Positions 24,585 to 33,016 are shown, counted from the stretch's first letter. The stretch is 64,000 bases of DNA from Streptomyces gossypii (GCF_025165795.1 NZ_JAJAGO010000007.1:209034-273033), one strand, 5' to 3'. Program-made: numbers and translations. Notes: a model not told the origin generated them from the sequence alone.

Positions 24585-25512
24585 TCCGGCCTTCCTCGAT
24601 GCGGTCGCGGTACTCCTCGAACAACTCGGCCAGGGTGCGGGCGATACCGGCCTTCCAGCCGACCGAGCAGTCGCCGATGAGGCTGCGGCGGGCTTCGTGG
24701 TCGAAGACCGCTGTCTCCCGGCTGTAGTCGTTGCGGTCCAGTCGGACCGGTACTCCGGTGAGCGCGGACATGTGTTCCAGCAGGTCGGTGATGCCCACCT
24801 CCTCGTCACCGCCCCAGTTCACCACCCGTGCGGGTACGCGCGCCGCGTCCCACAGCAGCGGCACCTGGCGGACGACGTCATCGGTGTGCAGCAGGTTGCA
24901 GTAGTTCTGCCCCTCGCGGGGCACGGCACAGGGCTGGCCCCTGCGCATCTGCTCGAACAGGATCATGGGCACACCACCGTGGCCGTACGGGCCGTAGGCG
25001 ATGTTGAGCCGGGCGATCACCGCGGGCAACGCGAGTGCTTCGGCCAGTCCCCGCACCACGCCTTCGGCGGAGAGCTTGGCGATGGGGTAGGTCGGCAGCC
25101 ACGGCACCTCCCCACCCAGAGGATCGCCCACCCGGTACTGATGTGTCCGGTCGGCGCGGTGGTAGACCACCCCGGAGGAGACGTACAAGAACGACTCGGC
25201 GGTGGAGCAGTGCGTCATCAACCGGGCGGTGCCGACCGCGTTGACACGTGCGACCTCCTCGAAGTCGTGGCCGTCGCCCCGCTGCACCGCCGAGTGCAGC
25301 ACATGGGTGAAGTCCCTGGGCAGGCTGTCCAGTTCGTCGGTGGCCATGTCCCAGGTGACGGTGCGGGCGCCGCGTTCCTCGAGAGCGCGGCGGGCGGTCG
25401 CGTCATGGAACCGGCCCAGGCACCACACCTCGTTGTGCGGAGCGAGCGCTTCGGCGACGGGCCTCGCGACCTGCCCGGTCCCGCCGGTGATGAGAATCTT
25501 CCTGCCTTGCAT
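24577..25512 (-). CDS. NAD-dependent epimerase/dehydratase (extended SDR)
   Basis: A 311-residue extended short-chain dehydrogenase. The N-terminal nucleotide loop is ILITGGTGQVARPVAEAL, with a following acidic/aromatic strand. The catalytic pair is YPIAK in WLPTYPIAKLSAEGV, with the upstream serine in FLYVSSGVVYH. Later motifs (ARLNIAYGPYGHGG, YCNLLHTDDVV) are typical of nucleotide-sugar epimerases and related reductases. ATG 25512 follows CAGGAGCCGCTGAAC. It sits between the NRPS-like gene (65 bp upstream) and the coupled GNAT-HisC gene, so it probably modifies a carbonyl or hydroxyl of the cluster's intermediate; the substrate need not be a sugar. Confidence 0.88.
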   Translation of the reverse strand: MQGRKILITGGTGQVARPVAEALAPHNEVWCLGRFHDATARRALEERGARTVTWDMATDELDSLPRDFTHVLHSAVQRGDGHDFEEVARVNAVGTARLMTHCSTAESFLYVSSGVVYHRADRTHQYRVGDPLGGEVPWLPTYPIAKLSAEGVVRGLAEALALPAVIARLNIAYGPYGHGGVPMILFEQMRRGQPCAVPREGQNYCNLLHTDDVVRQVPLLWDAARVPARVVNWGGDEEVGITDLLEHMSALTGVPVRLDRNDYSRETAVFDHEARRSLIGDCSVGWKAGIARTLAELFEEYRDRIEEGRNA

Positions 25513-25577
25513 GTTCAGCGGCTCCTGGTCCTGTCGGCGGTTGCCTCTGCCGGTCCTCAACCGATCTGCGCCGGTCC

Positions 25578-28319
25578 TCAGCCGAGCGCACGGGCCAGTT
25601 CGCGCCGGAGTGTCGCCTGGAAGGTCCGCACATGCTGCGGACTCATCAGGGTGTAGTGCTCCCCGTCGACCTCGACAAAGGTGGTGGGGCGCCGGGTGAA
25701 CTCGTCCCAGTGGCGCAGCTGTTCGTCCAGCCACTCCTGTTTGGTGCCGCGCAGCGGAGTGCAGTAGAAGACCCGGACCTCCCCGACCGATCCTGACGGT
25801 GCGTAGGTGCGGCCGATGTGCACCATGTTCTGCGCCAGGTGCACCCAGTGGCCGAACCGCTCCACGGTGAGGTCCAGTTCGGTCAGGCGGCGCTTCGGCG
25901 CCTGGTCGACCAGGCGGGCCAGCTGATCGGTTTCCGGCAGGTGGCGGAGGGTGGTGTTCAGCTCCTCGATGTCGGCGGCGTCGATCAACTCGAGGAACAG
26001 CGCAAGGTTGATCGCGCCGTCGGTGAAGGTGATCTCGTTCATGCGGCCGGAGATGTGCGGCGGCAGGTTGAAGACCCCGACGAACTTGACCGTGTCGCCC
26101 TCGGCCTCCAGTACCTTGGCGATCTCGAAGGCGACCGCCCCTCCGTAGGAGTACCCCGCAACCGCGTAGGGGCCGCTGGGCTGCGCCCGCCGGATCGCCG
26201 CTACGTAGGTGGAGACCATTTCGGCGAACGACCCGAAGTGGGTCTCGGCCTGCCCGAACCCGCGGGCCCGCAACGCGTAGAACGGCCGCTCACCGGTGAA
26301 GTACTTGGCGAGATTGACGAACACCAGTACCTCTCCGAGGCCGGGATGCACGCAGAACAGCGGCGTCCCGTCTCCGGTTACCTGTAGGGGCACCAGCGGA
26401 TCGTAGGCGGCGTCGCCACCAGCGCCGCCCTGCACGGCGGTCAGGCGACCGGCCAGTGCCCGGACGGTCGGGGCCTGCAGGAGCAGGGACATCGGCACCT
26501 CTTCGATGCCGAACTCGGCCTGGATCTCCAGCTTGAGCCGCAGCACGTCCAGCGAGGTTCCGCCCAGATCGAAGAAGCTGGCAGTCGCCGGCACCACTTG
26601 GGTGTTCAGCACGCGGGCGTAAACGCCGGCCAGCGCGGTCTCTGCGTCCCCCTCAGGTGCCACGTAGTCGCCGAGGAACCGGGTGCTCACCTCGTCCGTG
26701 CGGCGGGCCGCCTCGTCCAGGCTCCCCGCCTCGACTGCCGTGCGCAGCCGGGACCGTTGGATCTTGCCGAGGTTGCCGCGGGGGATCTCCGCCTCGGTGA
26801 GGGGAAGAATCAGCTGCGGGCGGAAGCCCCAGTGCATGACTGTGGAGCTGCGGATCGCCACGATCGCCTGGTACACCGCGGTGTCGTCGGTGAGGTCGCA
26901 CGCCGGGACGAACGCGACGGCGGGCTGTTCGGAATCGGCCCCGTCCGGCCGGATCGGGAAGGCCGCGACCTGCCCGCGCTGCACCTCGTCGAGCTCGTCC
27001 AGGACCGCTTCCAGGTCATGGCTGTAGTAGTTGACGCCGTTGACGATGATGGAGTCCTTGGCCCGGCCGACCAGCGTCAGCCGCCCCTCGGAGTCGAGGC
27101 GCCCCAGATCGCCGGTGCGGAACCAGCCGTCGGGAGTGAACGCCTGAGCGGTCGCCTCGTCATTACCGAAGTACCCGTCGGTCACCATCGGGCCGTGCAG
27201 CTCCACCTCGCCCGGTTCTGCGGTCCCGGGCCGGTCGGTGGAAGCCAGTACCGTGCCGTCGCCGTCGGTGATACGCATGCGCAGGCCCCGCACCGGGCGG
27301 CCCAGCGGAGGGAACTCCGTCTCCAGGTCACGGGTGGCGAGTTCGCGGTTGAACACGCTGCCCGCGCACGTCTCGGTCATTCCGAACGCGGGCACGATCA
27401 CGTCTTGGCGCAGCCCGTAGGGAGACAGAGCGTCCACGAAGGTCCGTACGGTGGCGGTCACGGTGGCCTCACCACCGGAGATGATGTACCGCACGCCTGA
27501 GAGGTCAACCTCCTGCAGTGAGGCAGGACGCTGTGCGAGTGCCTGATTGATCTGCCCGAACAGGAAGTTGGGCGTGAAGGTCACTCTCACCCGGTGAGCG
27601 GCGACCAGCCGGAGAAACTCCACCGGATCCGCCAGTACTCTCGCCGGAGCGACCACCACCTGGTCGGCCCCGTTGAACATCGGCAGCAGGTGTGCCTCGA
27701 TCGCCGCTATGTGATCGCCCGAGATCCAGTTCATCGAGGTGTCGTCGGGGCCCAGTTCCAGCGCCCCCGCCTTCCCGGCCTGTGCCGCCAGCAGGTTGGC
27801 GTGGGTGAGCCTGACCGCCTTGCTCATTCCGGTGGACCCGGAGGTCACCATCAGCAACGCGAGATCGCCGGGAGCGGGCGTATGGTGCTGCTCGTCCCCG
27901 GGCACAGCATGCCTCAGCTCCTCCACTGTCACCGTCCGCAACCCGGTCTCGGGCAGGGCTCCGTGGGCCGCCTTGGAAGCGACCATCAACGGGTCGCCCA
28001 GGAGCGTGCGCAGGTGCTCCAGCTGCGCACGCCAGCGGGACGGGTCCGCCGGCGGTGCGACCGGGCACGGCACGAAGCCCCCCAGCACGCACCCCCAGAA
28101 GGAATGGAGGAAACTCTCGGGGTCATGGGCGGCAATCAGCACCCGGTCGCCCGGGGCGGCGCCATGGCCGCGCAGCCCGTGTGAAACTTCGACGGCACAT
28201 TCCCGCAGCTCCGCGTAGGAGAGGAAAGAGCCGCCGACGAATGTGATTCCTCGAGAGGTGTCATGGGCCGCACTCTCGAGCAACTGCGGGAGCGTCGAAG
28301 CAGGAAGTTTATCCGGCAT
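25578..28319 (-). CDS. NRPS-like protein: adenylation - carrier - thioesterase
   Basis: A 913-residue one-module synthetase without a condensation domain. The adenylation domain (about 5-545) shows VTSGSTGMSKAV (158-169), GMTETCAG (313-320), GWFRTGDLG (398-406) and a candidate catalytic Lys519 (GNLGKI). It also has a NWISGDHIAAIEAH segment (197-210) at the position that distinguishes FAAL-like/carboxylate-activating domains. The carrier domain (about 555-635) has the phosphopantetheine Ser589 in FFDLGGTSL. The thioesterase (about 650-913) has nucleophile Ser724 in GYSYGG. It should load one acid as a thioester and release or transfer it. ATG 28319 follows GGAGGTCTTCGCCACT. Confidence 0.9.
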   Translation of the reverse strand: MPDKLPASTLPQLLESAAHDTSRGITFVGGSFLSYAELRECAVEVSHGLRGHGAAPGDRVLIAAHDPESFLHSFWGCVLGGFVPCPVAPPADPSRWRAQLEHLRTLLGDPLMVASKAAHGALPETGLRTVTVEELRHAVPGDEQHHTPAPGDLALLMVTSGSTGMSKAVRLTHANLLAAQAGKAGALELGPDDTSMNWISGDHIAAIEAHLLPMFNGADQVVVAPARVLADPVEFLRLVAAHRVRVTFTPNFLFGQINQALAQRPASLQEVDLSGVRYIISGGEATVTATVRTFVDALSPYGLRQDVIVPAFGMTETCAGSVFNRELATRDLETEFPPLGRPVRGLRMRITDGDGTVLASTDRPGTAEPGEVELHGPMVTDGYFGNDEATAQAFTPDGWFRTGDLGRLDSEGRLTLVGRAKDSIIVNGVNYYSHDLEAVLDELDEVQRGQVAAFPIRPDGADSEQPAVAFVPACDLTDDTAVYQAIVAIRSSTVMHWGFRPQLILPLTEAEIPRGNLGKIQRSRLRTAVEAGSLDEAARRTDEVSTRFLGDYVAPEGDAETALAGVYARVLNTQVVPATASFFDLGGTSLDVLRLKLEIQAEFGIEEVPMSLLLQAPTVRALAGRLTAVQGGAGGDAAYDPLVPLQVTGDGTPLFCVHPGLGEVLVFVNLAKYFTGERPFYALRARGFGQAETHFGSFAEMVSTYVAAIRRAQPSGPYAVAGYSYGGAVAFEIAKVLEAEGDTVKFVGVFNLPPHISGRMNEITFTDGAINLALFLELIDAADIEELNTTLRHLPETDQLARLVDQAPKRRLTELDLTVERFGHWVHLAQNMVHIGRTYAPSGSVGEVRVFYCTPLRGTKQEWLDEQLRHWDEFTRRPTTFVEVDGEHYTLMSPQHVRTFQATLRRELARALG

Positions 28320-28463
28320 AGTGGCGAAGACCTCCATGAGGGCGAGCAGATGCAGGGTGGGGGGAGATCGTGGGGCAGTCACCGATGAATACAACCGGGT
28401 TGGCGTCGCGGAGCGTCCCGGTGCTCGGCCTGGCCTGTGCGGTCCGTGTCGTCCAGCAGGCCC

Positions 28464-29618
28464 TCAGCCGAACTCGTTGAATCGCGCGATTTCTTCGATC
28501 GTCTGCTGGAGCTGCAGCTCGTCCGGATCGGATACGACGGCATGTCCCACGCGGCCGTACGGCCCGATCGGCGCATCGGGTGCGTATTCGATCTCGTCGA
28601 ATGAGAAATTGCGTTCGAAATCCTTCTGGGTCAGCGTGCCGCTGCTGGAGTGACGCAGCAGGAGGTATCCGTAGAAGCGGTCCGGGATGCTGCTGTCCAG
28701 AGAGCATGTCGGCTCTTCGCCCAGTGCGAAACTTATCTCGACGTCGAAGAGGTCGACGCCGAACGTCAGTTTGTTCACCTGCGGGGAAAGTGCACCGGGG
28801 AGACGGATGGCACACTCGCCGAAAGTCAGGCCGGTGTCTTCCGCAAACGCTTCCAGATGGAATACGCAATCAGGTGCGCGCAGACTGGTGAGCGCTTGCC
28901 TGGCAAGCGTCTCCGCTTGGTGGAACAGCGTGGGAAGACGCCTTCTGTCCAGGACATGCGCCGCCAGCACACCGCCCTGCACAGCGCTGAGCGGTGAGAT
29001 GTGATTGCGACTCAGCGACGACCATCGAAGACCACCGTTCTTCCAGACGCCGTCCAGGTAAACTTCCGAGGCGTCGATGAAGGACTCGGCGACGATCTCG
29101 ACGTCTGACTGGCCGGGAAACAACCGCAAGGCCCGTGCGTGGTCGTCAGGGGAACGAACGATGCTCGTCCGCAGAGCGCCGGCTCCGGTCGCCGGCTTGA
29201 GAACGAAGGCATCCCCCAGGTCTTCGGCCAGTTCCTTGAATGAAGTATCCGGTGATACGTATCGGCAGCGCGCGCGCTTGACGTGAGCCGGCAGGCTGCT
29301 CTTCTGAAGGTATTTATCCCGGAAGTAAAGAGCTGTTTTTGAGTCTGAATTTCCGGGAAGGTTCAGCTGCTGCCGCAAATAAGTTGCCCCGAAAACGCCC
29401 ATTTCATGGACGCTGAGCACTCCTGTCACTTCGGCGATGCGCGCGGAGAGAACTGCCCGCAGTATCTCCTGGGCGTTCTCCATGTCGGTAACCCGGGTGA
29501 AACTCCGCCCCGCTGGCGGGCTCATCGGAGTCTGCACAATGTAATAAGGATTCAAACCTCTGCGCTGTAGCGCCTGGTGAAGGTCTTCCCGATACCCGAT
29601 AACAATCACGGTTGGCAT
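28464..29618 (-). CDS. ATP-grasp ligase
   Basis: A 384-residue ATP-grasp protein. The N-terminal fold is short (MPTVIVIGYREDLHQALQRR). The ATP-binding region shows FVLKPATGAGALRTSIVRS (about 140-158), and the metal-binding end shows FHLEAFAED and GECAIRLPGALSPQV (about 265-300). Such enzymes activate a carboxylate as acyl phosphate and join it to an amine, often making peptide bonds in natural-product clusters. ATG 29618 follows GGGGAGACAAGA. It is first in the four-gene run toward the NRPS-like, epimerase and GNAT-HisC genes. The coding sequence is visibly less GC-rich than its surroundings, suggesting recent acquisition. Confidence 0.88.
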   Translation of the reverse strand: MPTVIVIGYREDLHQALQRRGLNPYYIVQTPMSPPAGRSFTRVTDMENAQEILRAVLSARIAEVTGVLSVHEMGVFGATYLRQQLNLPGNSDSKTALYFRDKYLQKSSLPAHVKRARCRYVSPDTSFKELAEDLGDAFVLKPATGAGALRTSIVRSPDDHARALRLFPGQSDVEIVAESFIDASEVYLDGVWKNGGLRWSSLSRNHISPLSAVQGGVLAAHVLDRRRLPTLFHQAETLARQALTSLRAPDCVFHLEAFAEDTGLTFGECAIRLPGALSPQVNKLTFGVDLFDVEISFALGEEPTCSLDSSIPDRFYGYLLLRHSSSGTLTQKDFERNFSFDEIEYAPDAPIGPYGRVGHAVVSDPDELQLQQTIEEIARFNEFG

Positions 29619-30006
29619 TCTTGTCTCCCCGAACTAAGACTAGCCAAAACTGTCAAGAAGCCGTGCGCTGTACTGCTCGAGTCTCGAGGCCGATACGGTG
29701 GCATCGTGTCACAGGCATACCGCGATGGGGATATGCGGATGCATGATCATTTGCAGCGTGAGACGTGATTTGAGTCACAAGTTTAAACGCCGTGATGGAC
29801 AGATATGGAATCGCTCACGACCTTTCTGCTCATCGGGGGGTATTCGCCATGCCGATCACCTCTCCACGCGCACCAGCCACGCAGGAGTCACGACCAGCTA
29901 TTACCAGCACACCGAAAGTTACATTCCCGGCCCAGCCATTCGCTGGATTGCACGGCTCGGAATCAGCTGCGCCGGGCACTGGCGCGCTGGGCCCTCGCAG
30001 ACGAAC
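29619..30006. other. AT-richer intergenic region with candidate ATP-grasp promoter
   Basis: This 388-bp divergent gap is clearly lower in GC than the rest of the window. On the minus strand TTGACA occurs at 29656-29651, 32 bp before the ATP-grasp ATG, and TAGTTC lies 14 bp further on, giving a perfect -35 with a poor -10 and short spacing. A CTCGAG-T-CTCGAG repeat is centred near 29684. No gene is supported here. The region probably holds the promoter of the biosynthetic cluster. Confidence 0.45.
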
Positions 30007-30576
30007 ATGGAGCGCGTGAGTGATCAACAAGCACGATGGACCCAGGCAACCGTCTACCCCGACATGTGGGCCGACCCGGACGACGACCCCCGCAACAGCG
30101 AAGGAAACAGTCCGGACGGCGAGCTTGCGACGGTGCAGGACTTCCTGGCGGGCTACCGCATGACCCTGCTGATGAAGTGCGAGGGCCTGGATGCGGAGCA
30201 ACTGGCCCGCCGGTCGGTTCCGCCGTCGACGATGTCGCTGCTCGGCCTGCTCCGGCACCTCGTCGAGGTGGAACGGGACTGGCGCAACTGGCTCAGCGAC
30301 GGTGACCCGCTGCCGAAGCTGTACGGCGAGCGTGACTCGGACTTCCACCGAGCGGTCGCCGAGCAGGGCGAGGTCGACGCCGCGTACTCCGATCTGGCGC
30401 GGGAACAGGCCGCGACCGACGCCGCGCTGGCCGAGCACCCGGATCTGGGCGAGCGCGTGGGGAAGGACGGGGTCGCCATCCGGGAGCTGATGGTGCACAG
30501 GATCGACGAGTACGCCCGCCACTGCGGTCACGCCGACCTGCTGCGCGAGTGCGTCGACGGCAGGGTGGGCCAGTGA
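30007..30576 (+). CDS. DinB-like (DUF664) protein
   Basis: A 189-residue protein of the DinB/DUF664 four-helix metalloenzyme superfamily (related to mycothiol-dependent and bacillithiol transferases). Landmarks are MKCEGLDAEQLARRSVPPST, SLLGLLRHLVEVERDWRNWL and the C-terminal ELMVHRIDEYARHCGHADLL. Histidines in RHLVEVE, HRIDE and CGHAD provide a plausible three-histidine metal site. Many actinomycete members are uncharacterised S-transferases in detoxification. ATG 30007 is chosen; GTG 30016 is an alternative, and the frame upstream of these is not protein-like. An 18-bp perfect hairpin follows the stop by 3 bp. Confidence 0.82.
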   Translation: MERVSDQQARWTQATVYPDMWADPDDDPRNSEGNSPDGELATVQDFLAGYRMTLLMKCEGLDAEQLARRSVPPSTMSLLGLLRHLVEVERDWRNWLSDGDPLPKLYGERDSDFHRAVAEQGEVDAAYSDLAREQAATDAALAEHPDLGERVGKDGVAIRELMVHRIDEYARHCGHADLLRECVDGRVGQ

Positions 30577-30579
30577 CCG

Positions 30580-30617
30580 CTACCGGGTTCCCTCCGGCAC
30601 CGGAGGGAACCCGGTAG
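30580..30617 (+). terminator. Perfect 18-bp stem terminator
   Basis: CTACCGGGTTCCCTCCGG (30580-30597) and its exact complement CCGGAGGGAACCCGGTAG (30600-30617) flank a 2-nt CA centre, starting 3 bp after the DinB-like stop. This is the strongest hairpin I found in the window. No long T-tract follows. It may also insulate the convergent small membrane-protein gene. Confidence 0.88.
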
Positions 30618-30686
30618 GCGATCAGCCGCTGGGGCCTGCTGCCGCGCCCCGGTCATGACCCTGCCCGGCTCACACCTCCTGGCGTG

Positions 30687-30920
30687 CTACGACCGGTGGC
30701 GGCCCGCGTTCGCCCGGAACACCCGCTCCTCGTGCGGGCCGTAGGCGAGATCGAAGATGACCAGGACGCCCGTGCGGCGGTCGCGGCCCTCCTCCGCGTC
30801 CCGTAGCTGGATATCGATACGACGGTCACGGACGGCGCCGACGATCGCGGGGAGGAGTGCGACAGCCAGCACGGCGATGGCGATGGCGTTCTGGCCGATG
30901 GTGTCGAGTGTGTTGTTCAT
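30687..30920 (-). CDS. Small single-pass membrane protein
   Basis: A 77-residue protein starting MNNTLDTIGQ with one hydrophobic helix (AIAIAVLAVALLPAIVGAVR) followed by a charged tail (RDRRIDIQLRDAEEGRDRRT). ATG 30920 has GGATCGAGGC just upstream. It lies divergent to the GlxA regulator across an 81-bp gap that contains a long inverted repeat, so its expression is probably controlled by that regulator. I do not recognise a family; short membrane proteins of this kind are common in the genus. Confidence 0.6.
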   Translation of the reverse strand: MNNTLDTIGQNAIAIAVLAVALLPAIVGAVRDRRIDIQLRDAEEGRDRRTGVLVIFDLAYGPHEERVFRANAGRHRS

Positions 30921-30948
30921 GCCTCGATCCTGGCTGCCCTCGACGCTC

Positions 30949-31001
30949 GACAGCAGTGGCAGGACTGTCGGCATTCGTCGAATTACTGCCATACTGCTGT
31001 C
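30949..31001. promoter_or_regulatory. Inverted repeat abutting GlxA start codon
   Basis: GACAGCAGTGGCAG (30949-30962) reappears inverted as CTGCCATACTGCTGTC (30986-31001), differing only by a 2-bp insertion. The right arm ends at the base before the GlxA ATG (31002), and no ribosome site intervenes. Binding there would occlude the translation start, and the mRNA may be leaderless. Confidence 0.65.
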
Positions 31002-31985
31002 ATGCTGACGAACGTGGCAGTCGCACTCACCCACGGAGTCAACGCCTTCGAATTCGGAGTAATCTCCGAGGTCTTCGGGCTGAACCGCGGGGATCAGGGT
31101 CTCCCGGTCTACGACTTCGCCCTGGTCGCCGCCGAACCCACCCCTATCCGGGCCAATCCGGGCTTCACCATCGGTACCCCGCACGGCCTGGACCGGCTCG
31201 CGGAGGCGGATCTGATCGCGATCCCGGCAGGGGAGGGATACGTCGACCGAAAGTTCCCACCCGAGCTGCTGGAGGCGCTGCGTGCCGCGGTGAAGCGTGG
31301 GGCGTGGGTGCTCAGTGTCTGCTCGGGGGCGTTCGTACTGGGCGCGGCGGGGCTGCTGGACGGGCGGCGGTGCACCACCCACTGGCGGTACACACAGCAG
31401 TTGGCCCAGCGCTTTCCGGCGGCGCGGATCGAGCCGGAGGTGCTCTATGTGGACGACGCCTCGGTGATCACTTCGGCCGGTACTGCGGCCGGGATCGACG
31501 CCTGCCTGCATCTGGTCCGGCGCGAGCAGGGCAGCAAGGTCGCGAACGCGATCGCGCGCCGGATGGTCGTACCGCCGCACCGTGAGGGCGGGCAGGCCCA
31601 GTACATCGAGCATCCGCTGCCGCAGGAGCGGGACGGCGACGCGATCACCGCCTCACTGCACTGGATGGTTGAACATCTGGACGAGGAGGTAACCGTCGAA
31701 CAGCTCGCGGCACGGGCGCATATGGCACCGCGCACCTTCGCCCGCCGCTTCCAGCAGGTGACCGCCACCACGCCCTACCAGTGGATGCTGGGACAGCGGC
31801 TGCTGCGGTCCCAGCACCTGCTGGAGGAGACGGCCTTGACGGTGGACGCCATCGCGGCCCGAGCGGGATTCGGCAACGCCGCGACACTGCGGCACCACTT
31901 TCTCCGGCGGCTCGACACGACGCCCAACGCCTACCGGCGTACCTTCCGTGGCCCCTGCCAGGACCGGCCGGCGGAGAGGCCGTAA
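31002..31985 (+). CDS. GlxA-family regulator (DJ-1/PfpI + AraC)
   Basis: A 327-residue regulator. The N-terminal glutamine-amidotransferase-like DJ-1/PfpI domain (about 1-190) has the nucleophile-elbow cysteine in VLSVCSGAFVLGAAGLLDG. The C-terminal AraC HTH domain (about 210-315) contains TVEQLAARAHMAPRTFARRF and DAIAARAGFGNAATLRHHF. In this family the amidotransferase-like part is thought to be a ligand sensor, not an enzyme. It is divergent to the small membrane protein and 5 bp from the TerD-like fragment. The inverted repeat at its start codon suggests autoregulation. Confidence 0.92.
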   Translation: MLTNVAVALTHGVNAFEFGVISEVFGLNRGDQGLPVYDFALVAAEPTPIRANPGFTIGTPHGLDRLAEADLIAIPAGEGYVDRKFPPELLEALRAAVKRGAWVLSVCSGAFVLGAAGLLDGRRCTTHWRYTQQLAQRFPAARIEPEVLYVDDASVITSAGTAAGIDACLHLVRREQGSKVANAIARRMVVPPHREGGQAQYIEHPLPQERDGDAITASLHWMVEHLDEEVTVEQLAARAHMAPRTFARRFQQVTATTPYQWMLGQRLLRSQHLLEETALTVDAIAARAGFGNAATLRHHFLRRLDTTPNAYRRTFRGPCQDRPAERP

Positions 31986-31990
31986 CCGGC

Positions 31991-32959
31991 GTGTCGAGGA
32001 AGACTCCCGCGTCGGGCCGGAAGAGTTCCCCCGGACGCGCGGCAGCGGATCGTAGCGTACTGGACGCGGAGAGCGGCGCCGAGACGGCGCGGTTCGACGC
32101 CACGGGTGCCACGACGGAGACGGCGTTCGTGCTCGGGGAGCTCTATCGGCGAAACGACGCATGGAAGTTCCGGGCGGTAGGCCAGGGGTACTCCTCCGGA
32201 CTGGAGGGGCTCGCCACCGACTTCGGCATCTCCGTCGACGAACCCGCCTCGCCCCCGCCTGCACCTGCCCAGCCGGTGCAGCCGGTGCAGCCGGTGCAGC
32301 CGGTGCAGCCGGTGCAGCCGGTGCAGCTGTCGAAGATCACACTGACGAAGGCAGCGCCCGCGGTGTCGCTGACCAAGCAGGGCGCCACCTCCGGTGCCAT
32401 GCGGGTCAATCTCTCCTGGAGCGCTGCCAAGCCGTCGCGTGGCTGGATGAAGAAGGGGGACGGCGCCGTCCGGCTGGAGGACGTCGATCTGGACCTCTCC
32501 TGCCTGTGGGAGCTGCAGAACGGAGCGAAGGGGATCGTCCACCCCATCGAAAACCAGTTCGGCGCGTTCGACCAGCCGCCCTACATCCGGCTGGACCAGG
32601 ACGACCGGACGGGCTCGAGTACGGCCGGTGAGAACCTCATGATCAATCTTGATCACGTGGCCGAGATCAAGCGCATCCTGGTGTTCGTGGCCGTCTACTC
32701 CGGGGCGTCCAGCTTCTCGGGTCTGGACGGGGTCGCCACGCTGTATCCGCCTGTCGGTCCGCCGATCGAGATGCGTCTGGGTGAGTGCACCGTTCCCGCA
32801 CCGGTCGCTGCGATCGCACTGATCGAGAACGCGGGCGGGGAGCTGATCGTCCGGCGGGAGGCGAAGTTCCTCGTGCTGCCCCCCGGCATCCTCAAACAGC
32901 AGGCCGTGGATATCGAGTACGGCTGGGGGATGACCTGGCACGCGGCGGGTAAGGACTGA
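31991..32959 (+). CDS. TerD-family protein, N-terminally truncated (TerA-like)
   Basis: About 322 residues if translation starts at GTG 31991. The first TerD domain is only its last strand-helix part (DAESGAETARFDA then GELYRRNDAWKFRAVGQGYS). Its N-terminal roughly 100 residues, including the calcium-binding acidic sites, are missing. A proline/glutamine/valine linker of tandem VQP repeats leads to an apparently intact second TerD/TerA domain (SLTKQGATSGAMRVNLSW, then DVDLDLSCLWELQNG and the end VDIEYGWGMTWHA). TerD proteins are linked to tellurite and stress resistance. Either a decayed TerA-type gene or a functional shortened form; the start is uncertain. Confidence 0.6.
   Translation: MSRKTPASGRKSSPGRAAADRSVLDAESGAETARFDATGATTETAFVLGELYRRNDAWKFRAVGQGYSSGLEGLATDFGISVDEPASPPPAPAQPVQPVQPVQPVQPVQPVQLSKITLTKAAPAVSLTKQGATSGAMRVNLSWSAAKPSRGWMKKGDGAVRLEDVDLDLSCLWELQNGAKGIVHPIENQFGAFDQPPYIRLDQDDRTGSSTAGENLMINLDHVAEIKRILVFVAVYSGASSFSGLDGVATLYPPVGPPIEMRLGECTVPAPVAAIALIENAGGELIVRREAKFLVLPPGILKQQAVDIEYGWGMTWHAAGKD
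32273..32326 (+). repeat. Six tandem 9-bp repeats (CCGGTGCAG) in TerD linker
   Basis: Six uninterrupted copies of CCGGTGCAG encode PVQ repeats between the two TerD segments. Identical units suggest recent slippage expansion, and the copy number may vary between strains. All copies are in frame (9 bp), so expansion alters only linker length. Confidence 0.9.
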
Positions 32960-32968
32960 CCACGCGCC

Positions 32969-33002
32969 CGGATGCGCCACCCCGGGCGGGGCGGCGCATC
33001 CG
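32969..33002. terminator. Stem-loop between convergent genes
   Basis: CGGATGCGCC (32969-32978) pairs with GGCGCATCCG (32993-33002). The 14-nt interior contains a further CCCCG/CGGGG pairing, extending the helix. It lies 9 bp after the TerD-like stop and 15 bp before the end of the opposing 2-hydroxyacid dehydrogenase, so it probably serves both. Confidence 0.8.
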
Positions 33003-33016
33003 GATCCGCAACCGGA

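Noticed and set aside
22653..24680. Long plus-strand open frame opposite the GNAT-HisC gene
   Set aside because: Low-complexity composition typical of the antisense of a high-GC gene, no recognisable motif, and fully overlapped by a convincing PLP enzyme on the other strand.
32273..32326. CRISPR-like repetition
   Set aside because: Units are 9 bp, contiguous and in a coding linker; there are no spacers.
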